A stretch of 7,090 nt of DNA from Acidobacteriota bacterium (GCA_020439725.1 JAGQSE010000226.1:1-7090); one strand, 5' to 3'. Counted from the stretch's first letter, positions 1-5,914 are shown. The notes: generated from the sequence alone by a model not told the origin. Numbers and translations are program-made.

Positions 1-770
1 AAGAAGCTGGGGCGCAGCCGGACGCCGGTGTCGGGCGAGAAGAGCCGCTTGATGAACGCCTCGAGGGTGCCCTTGAGATCGCCGACGGTGATCCCCTCCC
101 CCACCGCCAGACCTTCGATCTGGTGGAACATGGGCGAGTGCCGCAGGTCGTTGTCGTTGCGGAAGACGCGACCCGGGCAAATGATCCGGATCGGCGGCTT
201 GCGCGCCAGCATCGTGCGGATCTGTACCGGCGAGGTGTGCGTACGCAGCAGCAGCCCCGGCGCCGGCCCGGCGGGATCGAGGAAGAACGTGTCCTGCGTA
301 TCCCGCGCCGGGTGGTCGTGGGGGAAGTTCAGGGCCTCGAAGTTGTGGTAGTCGTCCTCGATCTCGGGCCCCTCGGCGACGCTGAAGCCGAGCTCGGCGA
401 AGATCTCCTCGAGCTCTTGCCGGACCAGCGTCACCGGGTGCAGGCTGCCGAGGGCGGGGCGCCGGCCGGGAAGCGTGACGTCGACCGCCGAGGCGCGAAG
501 CGCCGCGGCGCTCTCTCGCGCCTCGAGCTCGGTCCCGAGCTCGGCAAGCCGTGCCTCGACCTTCTGTTTGAGCTGGTTGACCGCTTGGCCGTAGTCGCGG
601 CGCTCTTCGGGGGGCAAGGCACCCATGCCCGAGAGGAGATCGCGGAGCTTGCCCTGCTTCTTGCCCACCCAACGCAGGCGCAGGGACTCCCAGGCCTCGC
701 GGTCCCGGACCGACGAGGCCTCCGAGTCGAAGAGGTCACTCAGCTCGGCGAGCTGCTCGCCGCTGGACAA
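1..770 (-). CDS. pheS: Phenylalanyl-tRNA synthetase alpha subunit, 3' end cut by window edge
   Basis: PheS is the catalytic alpha subunit of the cytoplasmic (PheST)2 enzyme that charges tRNA-Phe with phenylalanine using ATP. Of the protein, 256 residues are visible; relatives have about 330-350, so roughly the last 80-90 are missing. Residues 1-90 form the charged, Glu/Leu/Arg-rich N-terminal arm that is a tRNA-binding coiled coil in the family, including the VGKKQGKL stretch at 35-42. The class II catalytic core begins near 108. It shows HPVTLVRQEL (111-120), EGPEIEDDYHNFEALN (133-148), HPARDTQDTFFL (153-164), RTHTSPVQIRTM (176-187), the motif 2 region GRVFRND (200-206) and HSPMFHQIEGL (211-221). 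It breaks off in RPSFF, just before the remaining active-site segment. The start is TTG, 4 nt after the rplT stop codon and 9 nt after a GGAGG box. The first in-frame ATG (codon 49) would delete conserved sequence. The gene is probably co-transcribed with rplT; pheT would be expected beyond the left edge. Confidence 0.96.
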   Translation of the reverse strand, partial: MSSGEQLAELSDLFDSEASSVRDREAWESLRLRWVGKKQGKLRDLLSGMGALPPEERRDYGQAVNQLKQKVEARLAELGTELEARESAAALRASAVDVTLPGRRPALGSLHPVTLVRQELEEIFAELGFSVAEGPEIEDDYHNFEALNFPHDHPARDTQDTFFLDPAGPAPGLLLRTHTSPVQIRTMLARKPPIRIICPGRVFRNDNDLRHSPMFHQIEGLAVGEGITVGDLKGTLEAFIKRLFSPDTGVRLRPSF

Positions 771-774
771 GGCC

Positions 775-1152
775 TCAGGCCTCCGCCGAAGCCGCGTTCT
801 CCAGTGCGTCCTTGGCGACGGCGACGATCTGGCCAAAGCCCTCGGCGTCATGGACGGCGATGTCGGCGAGGATCTTGCGGTTGACCTCGGCGCCGGCGAG
901 CTTCATGCCGTTGATCAGGCGGCTGTAGGAAAGACCGTGCATGCGCGCGGCGGCGTTGATACGCACCACCCACAGGCTGCGCATGTTGCGCTTCTTCTGG
1001 CGGCGATCGCGATAGGCGAAGGCGAGGGAGCGATCGACCGCCTGTTTCGCGATGCGATAGTTCTTGGACTTGTTGCCGTAATAGCCCTTGGCGAGCTTTA
1101 GGACGCGCTTGCGCTTCTGCGCTCTCTTACTGCCTCTTTTGACACGTGCCAT
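775..1152 (-). CDS. rplT: 50S ribosomal protein bL20
   Basis: bL20 is a 125-residue, very basic protein that binds 23S rRNA early in large-subunit assembly; in several bacteria it also represses its own operon by binding leader mRNA. The family signature is present from the first residue: MARVKRGSKRAQKRKRVLKL, then AKGYYGNKSKNYRIAKQAV (21-39), YRDRRQKKRNMRSLWVVRIN (47-66) and AARMHGLSYSRLINGM (68-83). The length is slightly above the usual 117-119 because of a short Ala/Glu-rich tail. The ATG start is preceded by GAGG with a 9-nt spacer. It lies 140 nt downstream of rpmI and 4 nt upstream of pheS. The long spacer before it contains possible RNA structure that could serve autoregulation (inference). 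Confidence 0.98.
   Translation of the reverse strand: MARVKRGSKRAQKRKRVLKLAKGYYGNKSKNYRIAKQAVDRSLAFAYRDRRQKKRNMRSLWVVRINAAARMHGLSYSRLINGMKLAGAEVNRKILADIAVHDAEGFGQIVAVAKDALENAASAEA
780..784 (-). promoter_or_regulatory. Ribosome binding site deciding the TTG start of pheS
   Basis: GGAGG lies inside the last codons of rplT, 9 nt before the TTG at 770. No ATG or GTG in the pheS frame sits at a suitable distance, so this box is the main reason for choosing TTG. It implies that pheS translation is coupled to, or closely follows, termination on rplT. Confidence 0.7.
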
Positions 1153-1200
1153 GGTGATGAACCTCGTTCGTCAGGTAAATGGGCCCGACCTCGACGAGAC

Positions 1201-1247
1201 CGGGACGGAGGACCGCGGTGGACAGGTTCGTCCCAGCGACGGTCCCG
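1201..1247 (-). other. Possible structured RNA in the rpmI-rplT spacer
   Basis: The 140-nt spacer 1153-1292 is unusually long for these two genes and holds no reading frame I can support. Its middle carries several mutually complementary GGGAC/GTCCC elements. CGGGAC at 1242-1247 can pair with GTCCCG at 1201-1206. Alternatively GGACCG at 1240-1245 can pair with CGGTCC at 1210-1215, and these two pairings exclude each other. Either can enclose a small hairpin, 1230-1233 with 1220-1223 and a 6-nt loop. The element sits about 50 nt before the rplT start. Leader structures that bind bL20 are known in other bacteria; whether this is one is inference. I see no convincing promoter or intrinsic terminator in the spacer. 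Confidence 0.35.
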
Positions 1248-1292
1248 CTAACTCAAACCGTACTCGCTGTGCCGGCGACCGCGAGACGAGCC

Positions 1293-1487
1293 TCAGCTGT
1301 GGATCATCTCCCGCAGCGTGTCGGCGAAGCCCGCCTTGACGGTGGTCGCCTTGCGCAGGTTGCGCTTCCGCTTGGTGGTCTTCTTGGTGAGGATGTGGCT
1401 GTGCATCGAACAGCGGCGGATGACCTTCCCCTTCGCCGACAGCTTGAACCGCTTCGCGGCGCCCCGGTGGGTCTTTCTCTTGGGCAC
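1293..1487 (-). CDS. rpmI: 50S ribosomal protein bL35
   Basis: bL35 is a small basic large-subunit ribosomal protein of 64 residues, the usual family length. The protein opens with PKRKTHRGAAKRFKLSAKGK after the initiator and continues with the HILTKKTTKRKRNLRKAT block (31-48) typical of the family. The start is GTG at 1487, read as fMet, 7 nt after an AAGGAG box. The frame stays open upstream to a TTG at 1571, but that extension (Arg/Ser/Thr-rich) is not part of bL35 and lacks a good ribosome site. In most bacteria rpmI directly follows infC; here it follows thrS, so IF3 is missing from the cluster. Expression probably comes from the promoter at 1597-1626 and perhaps from thrS read-through. 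Confidence 0.96.
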   Translation of the reverse strand: MPKRKTHRGAAKRFKLSAKGKVIRRCSMHSHILTKKTTKRKRNLRKATTVKAGFADTLREMIHS

Positions 1488-1494
1488 TGACCTT

Positions 1495-1500
1495 CTCCTT
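1495..1500 (-). promoter_or_regulatory. Ribosome binding site deciding the GTG start of rpmI
   Basis: AAGGAG, an almost full anti-16S match, lies 7 nt before the GTG at 1487. It fixes the bL35 start at the residue where family similarity begins and argues against the longer upstream extension. Confidence 0.8.
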
Positions 1501-1512
1501 GCTCGAAGCGCG

Positions 1513-1527
1513 GTCCTCGTCGAGGAC
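1513..1527 (-). other. Small perfect hairpin in the rpmI leader
   Basis: GTCCTC and GAGGAC are separated by GAC, giving a 6-bp perfect stem with a 3-nt loop, 12 nt upstream of the rpmI AAGGAG box. No U-run follows, so it is not an intrinsic terminator. It would lie in the 5' untranslated part of an mRNA started at the 1597-1626 promoter and could affect ribosome access or bind a regulator (inference). Confidence 0.35.
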
Positions 1528-1596
1528 TCGGGCGCTGATTCCTGGTAGCGGCTCGTGGCTCGGACCGCCAAGAGGGCCGGAGCGCACGAATCGCTG

Positions 1597-1626
1597 ATTA
1601 TAGGCGGCTGCGGCGGCTTCCTACAA
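1597..1626 (-). promoter_or_regulatory. Candidate sigma-70-type promoter for rpmI-rplT-pheS
   Basis: A perfect TATAAT (1597-1602) stands out in otherwise GC-rich DNA. Eighteen nt upstream is TTGTAG (1621-1626), a weak -35 match whose bases include the thrS stop codon. Transcription would start near 1590, giving a leader of about 100 nt before the rpmI GTG. The -10 is strong and the -35 is poor, so strength and activity are uncertain. It would allow the ribosomal-protein/pheS genes to be expressed independently of thrS. Confidence 0.5.
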
Positions 1627-3570
1627 GTCCTGGCTCCGCCGTGCGATCAAATCCTGGGCTCGAGCGACGAAGTCCGCCACCGGCAGCGCCCCCAGGTCGT
1701 CGCCGGCGCGACGCCTCACGGAGACCTCGCCGGCCTCCGCCTCGCGCCCGCCGACCACCAGCATGTAAGGCACCTTCTGCACCTGCGCCTCGCGGATCTT
1801 GTACCCCAGCTTCTCGTTGCGATCGTCGAGCTCCGCCCGGAGCCCCGCCGCGGCGAGCTTCCCGAGGACCTCGTCGGCGTAGTCGCGGAACTTCTCCGAA
1901 ACCGGAAGCACCACCGCCTGGACCGGCGCCAGCCACAGCGGGAAGACACCACCGGTGTGCTCGATCAGCACGCCGATGAAGCGCTCCAAGGAGCCGAGCA
2001 TGGCGCGGTGGATCATCACCGGAGTGTGCTCCTGCCCGTCGGCACCGACGAAGGACAGCTCGAAGCGCGCGGGCATCTGATAGTCGAGCTGCACCGTCCC
2101 CAGCTGCCACGAGCGACCGAGGGCGTCCTCGACCTGGAAGTCGATCTTGGGGCCGTAGAAGGCGCCGTCGCCCTCGTTGATCGAGTACTCGATGCCCTGG
2201 CGCTCGAGGGCGGCCTTGAGCGCTGCCTCGGCGTGGTCCCAGGTTTCGGTGGTACCGATGGCCTTCTCGGGCCGCGTCGAGATCTCGATCTCGATGCCCT
2301 CGAAGCCTAGGGCGGCGTAGATGCCGAGGATCTCGCGCACGACGCCCAGGACCTCGTCCTCGATCTGCTCCTCGGTGCAAAAGATGTGTGCATCGTCCTG
2401 GCAGAAGGAGCGGACCCGCATCAGCCCCGAGGTGACGCCGCTCCGCTCGTAGCGGTGCAGGCGGCCGAAGTCGGCGTAGCGGATGGGCAGATCGCGGTAG
2501 GAGCGCAGCCGGGTACCGAAGATCAGGCAGTGGGTCGGACAGTTCATCGGCTTGACCGCATACTGGCGCTCGTCGCCCTCGGTCATCAGCTCGGTGAAGA
2601 ACATCGAGTCCCGATAGTGGTCGTAGTGCCCCGAGCGCTTCCACAGCTCGACGTCCAAGATCTGCGGGGTCAGCACCTCGCCATATCCGCAGGCGCGGTA
2701 GCGCTCGCGCACCAGCTCCACCAGCTGGTTGTAGAGCACTGTCCCCTTGGGATGGAAGAAGGGCGTCGCCGGGGCCGCCGGGTTGAAGCTGAAGAGATCG
2801 AGCTCTTGCCCCAACCGCCGGTGATCGCGCGCCCGGGCCTGCTCGATCTGCTCGAGATACTGGTCGAGCTCCTTGGAGCTGCCAAAGGCGGTGCCGTAGA
2901 TGCGCTGGAGCATCTCGTTGGTCTCGTCGCCCTTGAAGTAGACCCCCGACGCCTCGAGGAGCTTGACGGCACCGATCTGCGACGCCCGCTGGACGTGGGG
3001 GCCGCGGCACAGGTCGAGGAAACGGCCGTGCTGGTAGACGGTGATGGTGGCGTCTTCGGGGATGTCGGCGAGCCGCTCGATCTTGAGGTTCTCACCCATC
3101 TCCGCGAAGAGCTCGCGAGCCTCCTCACGGCTCACTTCCCGACGCTCGAAGACCGAATCCTCGGCGAGGATCTCGCCCATCTTGGTCTCGATGCGCTCGA
3201 GATCCTCAGGGGTGAAGGCGCGCGGGAAGCGGAAGTCGTACTGGAACTTCTCCGAGTGGTCCTTGCGCCCGACGTCGATCTCGACCTCGGGCCACAGGCG
3301 CTTGACCGCGTCCGCCAGCACGTGCTCCGCGGAATGGCGGATGAAGTCGCCGGCTTCGGGGCTCTTGGTGGTGAACAGGCGGAAGGCGCCCGACTCGGAG
3401 AGCGGCTGGCGCAGGTCGAGGACCTGGCCGTCGAGCTCGGCGCCGATGGCGTCCTTGGCGAGCCGCGGCCCGATCGAAGCGGCGACCTCGAGCGCAGTGA
3501 CGCCCCGATCCACCGTCCGCACGTCGCCGTTGGGCAGGGTTAGGTGGATCTGATGGGTGGCCGTCGTCAT
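1621..3570 (-). CDS. thrS: Threonyl-tRNA synthetase
   Basis: ThrRS is a cytoplasmic class II synthetase that charges tRNA-Thr and edits mischarged Ser-tRNA-Thr. The 649 residues match the full-length bacterial form. The TGS domain is at about 7-68. The editing domain has HSAEH (H79, H83) and CRGPH (C188, H192), its metal/catalytic set. The catalytic core is at about 255-540, with MNCP (C344), H395 and H521 as zinc ligands; these sit exactly 10 positions after E. coli C334, H385 and H511. Motif 2 is GRLHRYE with R373, and motif 3 is GSLERF. The anticodon-binding domain runs from about 545 to the end, with LDDRNEKLGYKIREAQ. All key residues are present. The start is an ATG preceded by GAGG at 6 nt; an upstream in-frame GTG at 3648 would add 26 Arg/Pro-rich residues not seen in the family. 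The gene lies downstream of two tRNA-Val genes, with a structured leader between. Confidence 0.98.
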   Translation of the reverse strand: MTTATHQIHLTLPNGDVRTVDRGVTALEVAASIGPRLAKDAIGAELDGQVLDLRQPLSESGAFRLFTTKSPEAGDFIRHSAEHVLADAVKRLWPEVEIDVGRKDHSEKFQYDFRFPRAFTPEDLERIETKMGEILAEDSVFERREVSREEARELFAEMGENLKIERLADIPEDATITVYQHGRFLDLCRGPHVQRASQIGAVKLLEASGVYFKGDETNEMLQRIYGTAFGSSKELDQYLEQIEQARARDHRRLGQELDLFSFNPAAPATPFFHPKGTVLYNQLVELVRERYRACGYGEVLTPQILDVELWKRSGHYDHYRDSMFFTELMTEGDERQYAVKPMNCPTHCLIFGTRLRSYRDLPIRYADFGRLHRYERSGVTSGLMRVRSFCQDDAHIFCTEEQIEDEVLGVVREILGIYAALGFEGIEIEISTRPEKAIGTTETWDHAEAALKAALERQGIEYSINEGDGAFYGPKIDFQVEDALGRSWQLGTVQLDYQMPARFELSFVGADGQEHTPVMIHRAMLGSLERFIGVLIEHTGGVFPLWLAPVQAVVLPVSEKFRDYADEVLGKLAAAGLRAELDDRNEKLGYKIREAQVQKVPYMLVVGGREAEAGEVSVRRRAGDDLGALPVADFVARAQDLIARRSQDL

Positions 3571-3729
3571 GGTACGCCTCGCTTCGCGGTCGAGAGCTCG
3601 CCGCCCCGGCAGCTTGGGACCGGGACGTGTCAGTGGGCGCGCCGCCACGGGGCGAGCTCCGTTCGGTGTTTCCGTGGGGTCTTGCGGGGGACTCGGGGGA
3701 TCGGCCAGCTCGCCGCGGATGCCGGGAGC
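3571..3729 (-). promoter_or_regulatory. Structured thrS leader with three alternately pairing segments
   Basis: This 159-nt stretch between the upstream tRNA and thrS holds no gene and no promoter-like hexamers I can support. In transcription order it carries GGCGAGCT (3707-3714), GAGCTCGCC (3651-3659) and GGCGAGCTC (3594-3602). The middle segment can pair with the first (8 bp, 47-nt loop) or the third (9 bp, 48-nt loop), but not both. A 6-bp stem CCACGG/CCGTGG (3672-3677 with 3645-3650) puts the middle segment in its loop. A 5-bp stem (3620-3624 with 3605-3609) lies inside the second pairing. The third segment ends about 10 nt before the ribosome site region. This resembles the architecture of an attenuator or translational switch, but no U-run terminator is seen and there is no T-box consensus. 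Confidence 0.35.
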
Positions 3730-3806
3730 TGGTAGGCGCTAGCGGACTCGAACCGCTGACCTCTACCGTGTGAAGGTAGCGCTCTAACCAACTGAGCTAA
3801 GCGCCT
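3730..3806 (-). tRNA. tRNA-Val, anticodon CAC
   Basis: A complete cloverleaf can be folded. The acceptor stem AGGCGCT pairs with AGCGCCT (7 of 7), followed by U8 A9. The D stem is GCTC/GAGC, the anticodon stem CTACC/GGTAG with loop TTCACAC giving anticodon CAC, then a 5-nt variable loop AGGTC, and T stem AGCGG/CCGCT with loop TTCGAGT. The discriminator is A at 3733, and CCA is encoded at 3730-3732; the mature body without CCA is 3733-3806. CAC reads GUG, one of the two main Val codons in the genes here. The first base pair is A1-U72 rather than the usual G1-C72. It lies 62 nt after the CCA of the other tRNA-Val and 159 nt before thrS, with no separate promoter visible. Confidence 0.95.
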
Positions 3807-3868
3807 GCTCTCGGTTCGAAGGCGACGGGATTCCAGGGTCGGCGAGGACCAGGGCTGGCGAAGATGAA

Positions 3869-3945
3869 TGGTAGGCCCGAGCGGACTTGAACCGCTGACC
3901 TCTACGATGTCAACGTAGCGCTCTAACCAACTGAGCTACGGGCCT
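3869..3945 (-). tRNA. tRNA-Val, anticodon GAC
   Basis: A complete cloverleaf: acceptor AGGCCCG with CGGGCCT (7 of 7), U8 A9, D stem GCTC/GAGC, anticodon stem CTACG/CGTAG with loop TTGACAT giving anticodon GAC, variable loop AGGTC, T stem AGCGG/CCGCT with loop TTCAAGT. The discriminator A is at 3872 and CCA is encoded at 3869-3871. GAC reads GUC and GUU. The D arm, variable loop and T stem are identical to the neighbouring CAC tRNA; differences lie in two acceptor pairs, the last anticodon-stem pair, the anticodon, loop position 38 and T-loop position 57. The pair therefore probably arose by duplication and divergence (inference). It also has A1-U72. It is the first gene of the minus-strand transcript. 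Confidence 0.95.
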
Positions 3946-3979
3946 TCATCGGTCCCTTCGATGCCGTCCTGTCAATGGA

Positions 3980-4018
3980 ACCCTCTCGGCACGCCCACGC
4001 GCCAAGGCCGGAGAGGGT
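3980..4018. repeat. Inverted repeat overlapping the tRNA promoter region
   Basis: The arms ACCCTCT-CGGC (3980-3990) and GCCG-G-AGAGGGT (4007-4018) form 7 bp plus 4 bp with a single bulged base and a 16-nt loop. The right arm overlaps the candidate -10 of the tRNA promoter. It could be an operator, or a hairpin near the 5' end of the tRNA precursor. No T-run follows on either strand, so an intrinsic terminator is unlikely. Confidence 0.4.
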
Positions 4019-4043
4019 AACAAAGGCCCTCCGCCGGTGTCAA
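4015..4043 (-). promoter_or_regulatory. Candidate promoter of the tRNA-Val pair (and perhaps thrS)
   Basis: A perfect TTGACA (4038-4043) is followed at 17 nt by TTACCC (4015-4020), a weak -10. Transcription would start near 4008, about 60 nt before tRNA-Val(GAC). The strong -35 and its position upstream of stable RNA genes favour it. The poor -10 keeps confidence moderate. No other promoter is evident for either tRNA or for thrS, so this one may drive all three. Confidence 0.45.
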
Positions 4044-4170
4044 CGGCGGGGCTCCCTCAGCGTAGTGCATCCCGTGGAGGCGCCTCGAAATCGCCGCCGC
4101 GAAGCCCGAGTAGACTACGAATACCCCACCTCATAGCGGGGTCGGAGGCAACGCGTAGGAGGGCTCGCAG
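4044..4170 (+). promoter_or_regulatory. asnB leader region with strong ribosome binding site
   Basis: This is the asnB side of the divergent intergenic stretch. The ribosome site AGGAGG (4157-4162) lies 8 nt before the ATG at 4171. A short hairpin, ACCCC (4123-4127) with GGGGT (4138-4142), lies upstream of it. TAGACT (4111-4116) could be a -10, but no acceptable -35 accompanies it, so the promoter is not assigned. No gene is visible here. Confidence 0.5.
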
Positions 4171-5847
4171 ATGTGCTCGATCTTGGGGATCTTCGACATC
4201 CGGAGCGACCCCGCGGCGCTCCGCGAGCGGGCTCTCGAGCTGTCCCGCCGCCAGCGGCACCGGGGTCCCGACTGGAGCGGGATGTTCTCCGACCAGCGGG
4301 CGATCCTGGCCCACGAGCGCCTCGCCATCGTCGACATCGAGCACGGCGCCCAACCCCTCGAGGATCGCACCGGCGACGTCTTCCTGGCGGTCAACGGCGA
4401 GATCTACAACCACCACCAGCTCGAGCAGGAGCTCGAAGCGCCCTACGAGTTCACCACGAGCTCCGATTGCGAGGTGATCCTCGCCCTCTACCGCGACCAC
4501 GGCGCCAACTTCCTCAACCGCCTGAACGGCATCTTCGCCTTCGCGCTCTACGACCGGCGGCGCGATCGCTACCTGATCGCCCGCGACCCCATGGGCGTGA
4601 TGCCGCTCTACACGGGTCACGACGAGGAAGGGAACTTCTACGTCGCCTCCGAGATGAAGGCCCTCATCGGCGTCTGCCGGAGCATCGAGGACTTTCCTCC
4701 CGGGTGCTATCTCGAGGGCGGAGGGAGCGGTGCGCCGGGTGCGCCCGTGCGCTACTACCGGCCGACCTGGCGCGACCATGACGCGGTGAAGGGCCGCCCC
4801 CTCGACCTCTCGCGGCTCCGCGCGAGCCTCGAGGCGGCAGTCGAGCGCCAGCTGATGTGCGACGTCCCCTACGGCGTCTTGCTCTCGGGAGGCCTCGACT
4901 CGTCGGTGGTGGCGGCTCTGGCTCGGCGCCACGCGCGGCGGCGCGTCGAGACCGAGGGCCGCGACGAGGCCTGGTGGCCGCAGCTCCACTCCTTCGCCAT
5001 CGGTCTCGAGGGCTCGCCGGACCTGGCGGCGGCACGCACCGCGGCGACCGCCATCGGCACCGTCCACCACGAATTCCGGTTCACGGTCCAGGAAGGCCTC
5101 GATGCGCTCCGCGACGTCATCTACCACCTCGAGACCTTCGACGTCACCACCGTCCGCGCCTCGACACCGATGTACCTGATGGCGCGGCGGATCAAGGCCA
5201 TGGGGATCAAGATGGTCCTCTCGGGCGAGGGCTCGGACGAGATCTTCGGCGGCTATCTCTACTTCCACAAGGCGCCCAATGCGCGCGAATTCCACGACGA
5301 GACGGTGCGCAAGCTCGACCAGCTCTACAAATTCGATTGCCTGCGGGCCAACAAGAGCATGGCCGCCTGGGGAGTCGAGGCCCGGGTTCCCTTCCTCGAC
5401 CGCGAGTTCTTGGATGTCGCCATGAGCTTCGACCCGGAGGAAAAGAGGATCCTCGACGGCCGGATGGAGAAGCACGTGCTGCGCCAAGCCTTCGAAGGCT
5501 ATCTGCCCGACAGCATCCTGTGGCGCCAGAAGGAGCAATTCTCCGACGGTGTCGGCTACTCCTGGATCGACTCCCTCAAGGCCCACGCCGAGGAGAAGGT
5601 GAGCGACGACCAGATGGAACGGGCGGCCTTCCGCTTCCCCTTCCACCCGCCGGCGACCAAGGAAGCGTATTTCTACCGCAGCCTCTTCGAGGAGCACTTC
5701 CCCGGAGACGCCGCCGCCGCCAATGTCCCCGCCGGTCCCAGCATCGCCTGCAGCTCCCCCACCGCCATCGCCTGGGATGAATCCTTCAAGACCCAAGCGG
5801 ACCCCTCTGGCCGCGCTGTCCGCGGCGTCCATCGGGACAGCTATTGA
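4171..5847 (+). CDS. asnB: Asparagine synthetase B (glutamine-hydrolysing)
   Basis: AsnB makes asparagine from aspartate, glutamine and ATP in the cytoplasm. It has 558 residues, close to the 554 of the E. coli enzyme. The N-terminal class II glutaminase domain (about 2-185) starts with the nucleophile C2 once Met is removed, followed by RHRGPDWSG (29-37), HER (R50), NGEIYN (75-80) and SSDCE with D99, the expected glutamine-binding residues. The synthetase domain (about 210-520) has the ATP PP-loop LLSGGLDSS (237-245), LSGEGSDEIFGGY (350-362) and RANKSMAAWGVEARVPFLD (392-410). The tail, with DPSGRAV (544-550) then GVH, is typical of the bacterial/plant AsnB branch and argues against amidotransferases of biosynthetic clusters. 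All catalytic residues I know are present. The ATG is chosen for the mandatory Cys at position 2 and AGGAGG at 8 nt. It is transcribed away from the tRNA genes as a single gene. Confidence 0.97.
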   Translation: MCSILGIFDIRSDPAALRERALELSRRQRHRGPDWSGMFSDQRAILAHERLAIVDIEHGAQPLEDRTGDVFLAVNGEIYNHHQLEQELEAPYEFTTSSDCEVILALYRDHGANFLNRLNGIFAFALYDRRRDRYLIARDPMGVMPLYTGHDEEGNFYVASEMKALIGVCRSIEDFPPGCYLEGGGSGAPGAPVRYYRPTWRDHDAVKGRPLDLSRLRASLEAAVERQLMCDVPYGVLLSGGLDSSVVAALARRHARRRVETEGRDEAWWPQLHSFAIGLEGSPDLAAARTAATAIGTVHHEFRFTVQEGLDALRDVIYHLETFDVTTVRASTPMYLMARRIKAMGIKMVLSGEGSDEIFGGYLYFHKAPNAREFHDETVRKLDQLYKFDCLRANKSMAAWGVEARVPFLDREFLDVAMSFDPEEKRILDGRMEKHVLRQAFEGYLPDSILWRQKEQFSDGVGYSWIDSLKAHAEEKVSDDQMERAAFRFPFHPPATKEAYFYRSLFEEHFPGDAAAANVPAGPSIACSSPTAIAWDESFKTQADPSGRAVRGVHRDSY

Positions 5848-5914
5848 GGGCGCAGCGAGCCGCGTCGCCGCCGCCGGGAATCGCTCCGCCTCGACGTAGC
5901 GTCGTCGCGCGGAT
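5848..5914. other. Short convergent spacer between asnB and the ATPase gene
   Basis: Only 67 nt separate the two stop codons. The strongest fold is a 5-bp stem CGACG/CGTCG with a 3-nt loop (5892-5904), without a T-run on either strand. No convincing intrinsic terminator is seen, so the two transcripts may end Rho-dependently or overlap at their 3' ends. Confidence 0.4.

Noticed and set aside
1488..1620. Remnant of infC in the thrS-rpmI spacer
   Set aside because: I translated the spacer by eye and saw no IF3-like stretch; the superficial string ISARVLDED in one frame does not match IF3 well enough.
2386..3543. Open frame of about 385 codons antisense to thrS
   Set aside because: It is opposite conserved thrS domains, with biased composition and no ribosome site or family motif.
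3571..3648. Upstream extension of thrS to a GTG at 3648
   Set aside because: The added 26 residues are Arg/Pro-rich and outside the known N-terminal TGS domain; the ATG at 3570 has a well-placed GAGG.
3571..3729. T-box riboswitch before thrS
   Set aside because: No T-box consensus (AGGGTGGNACCGCG-like) and no terminator with a U-run were found.
3970..3975. Second TTGACA near the tRNA genes
   Set aside because: Its -10 would fall at 17-19 nt, against the tRNA 5' end, where no -10-like sequence is present, and transcription would start inside the tRNA.
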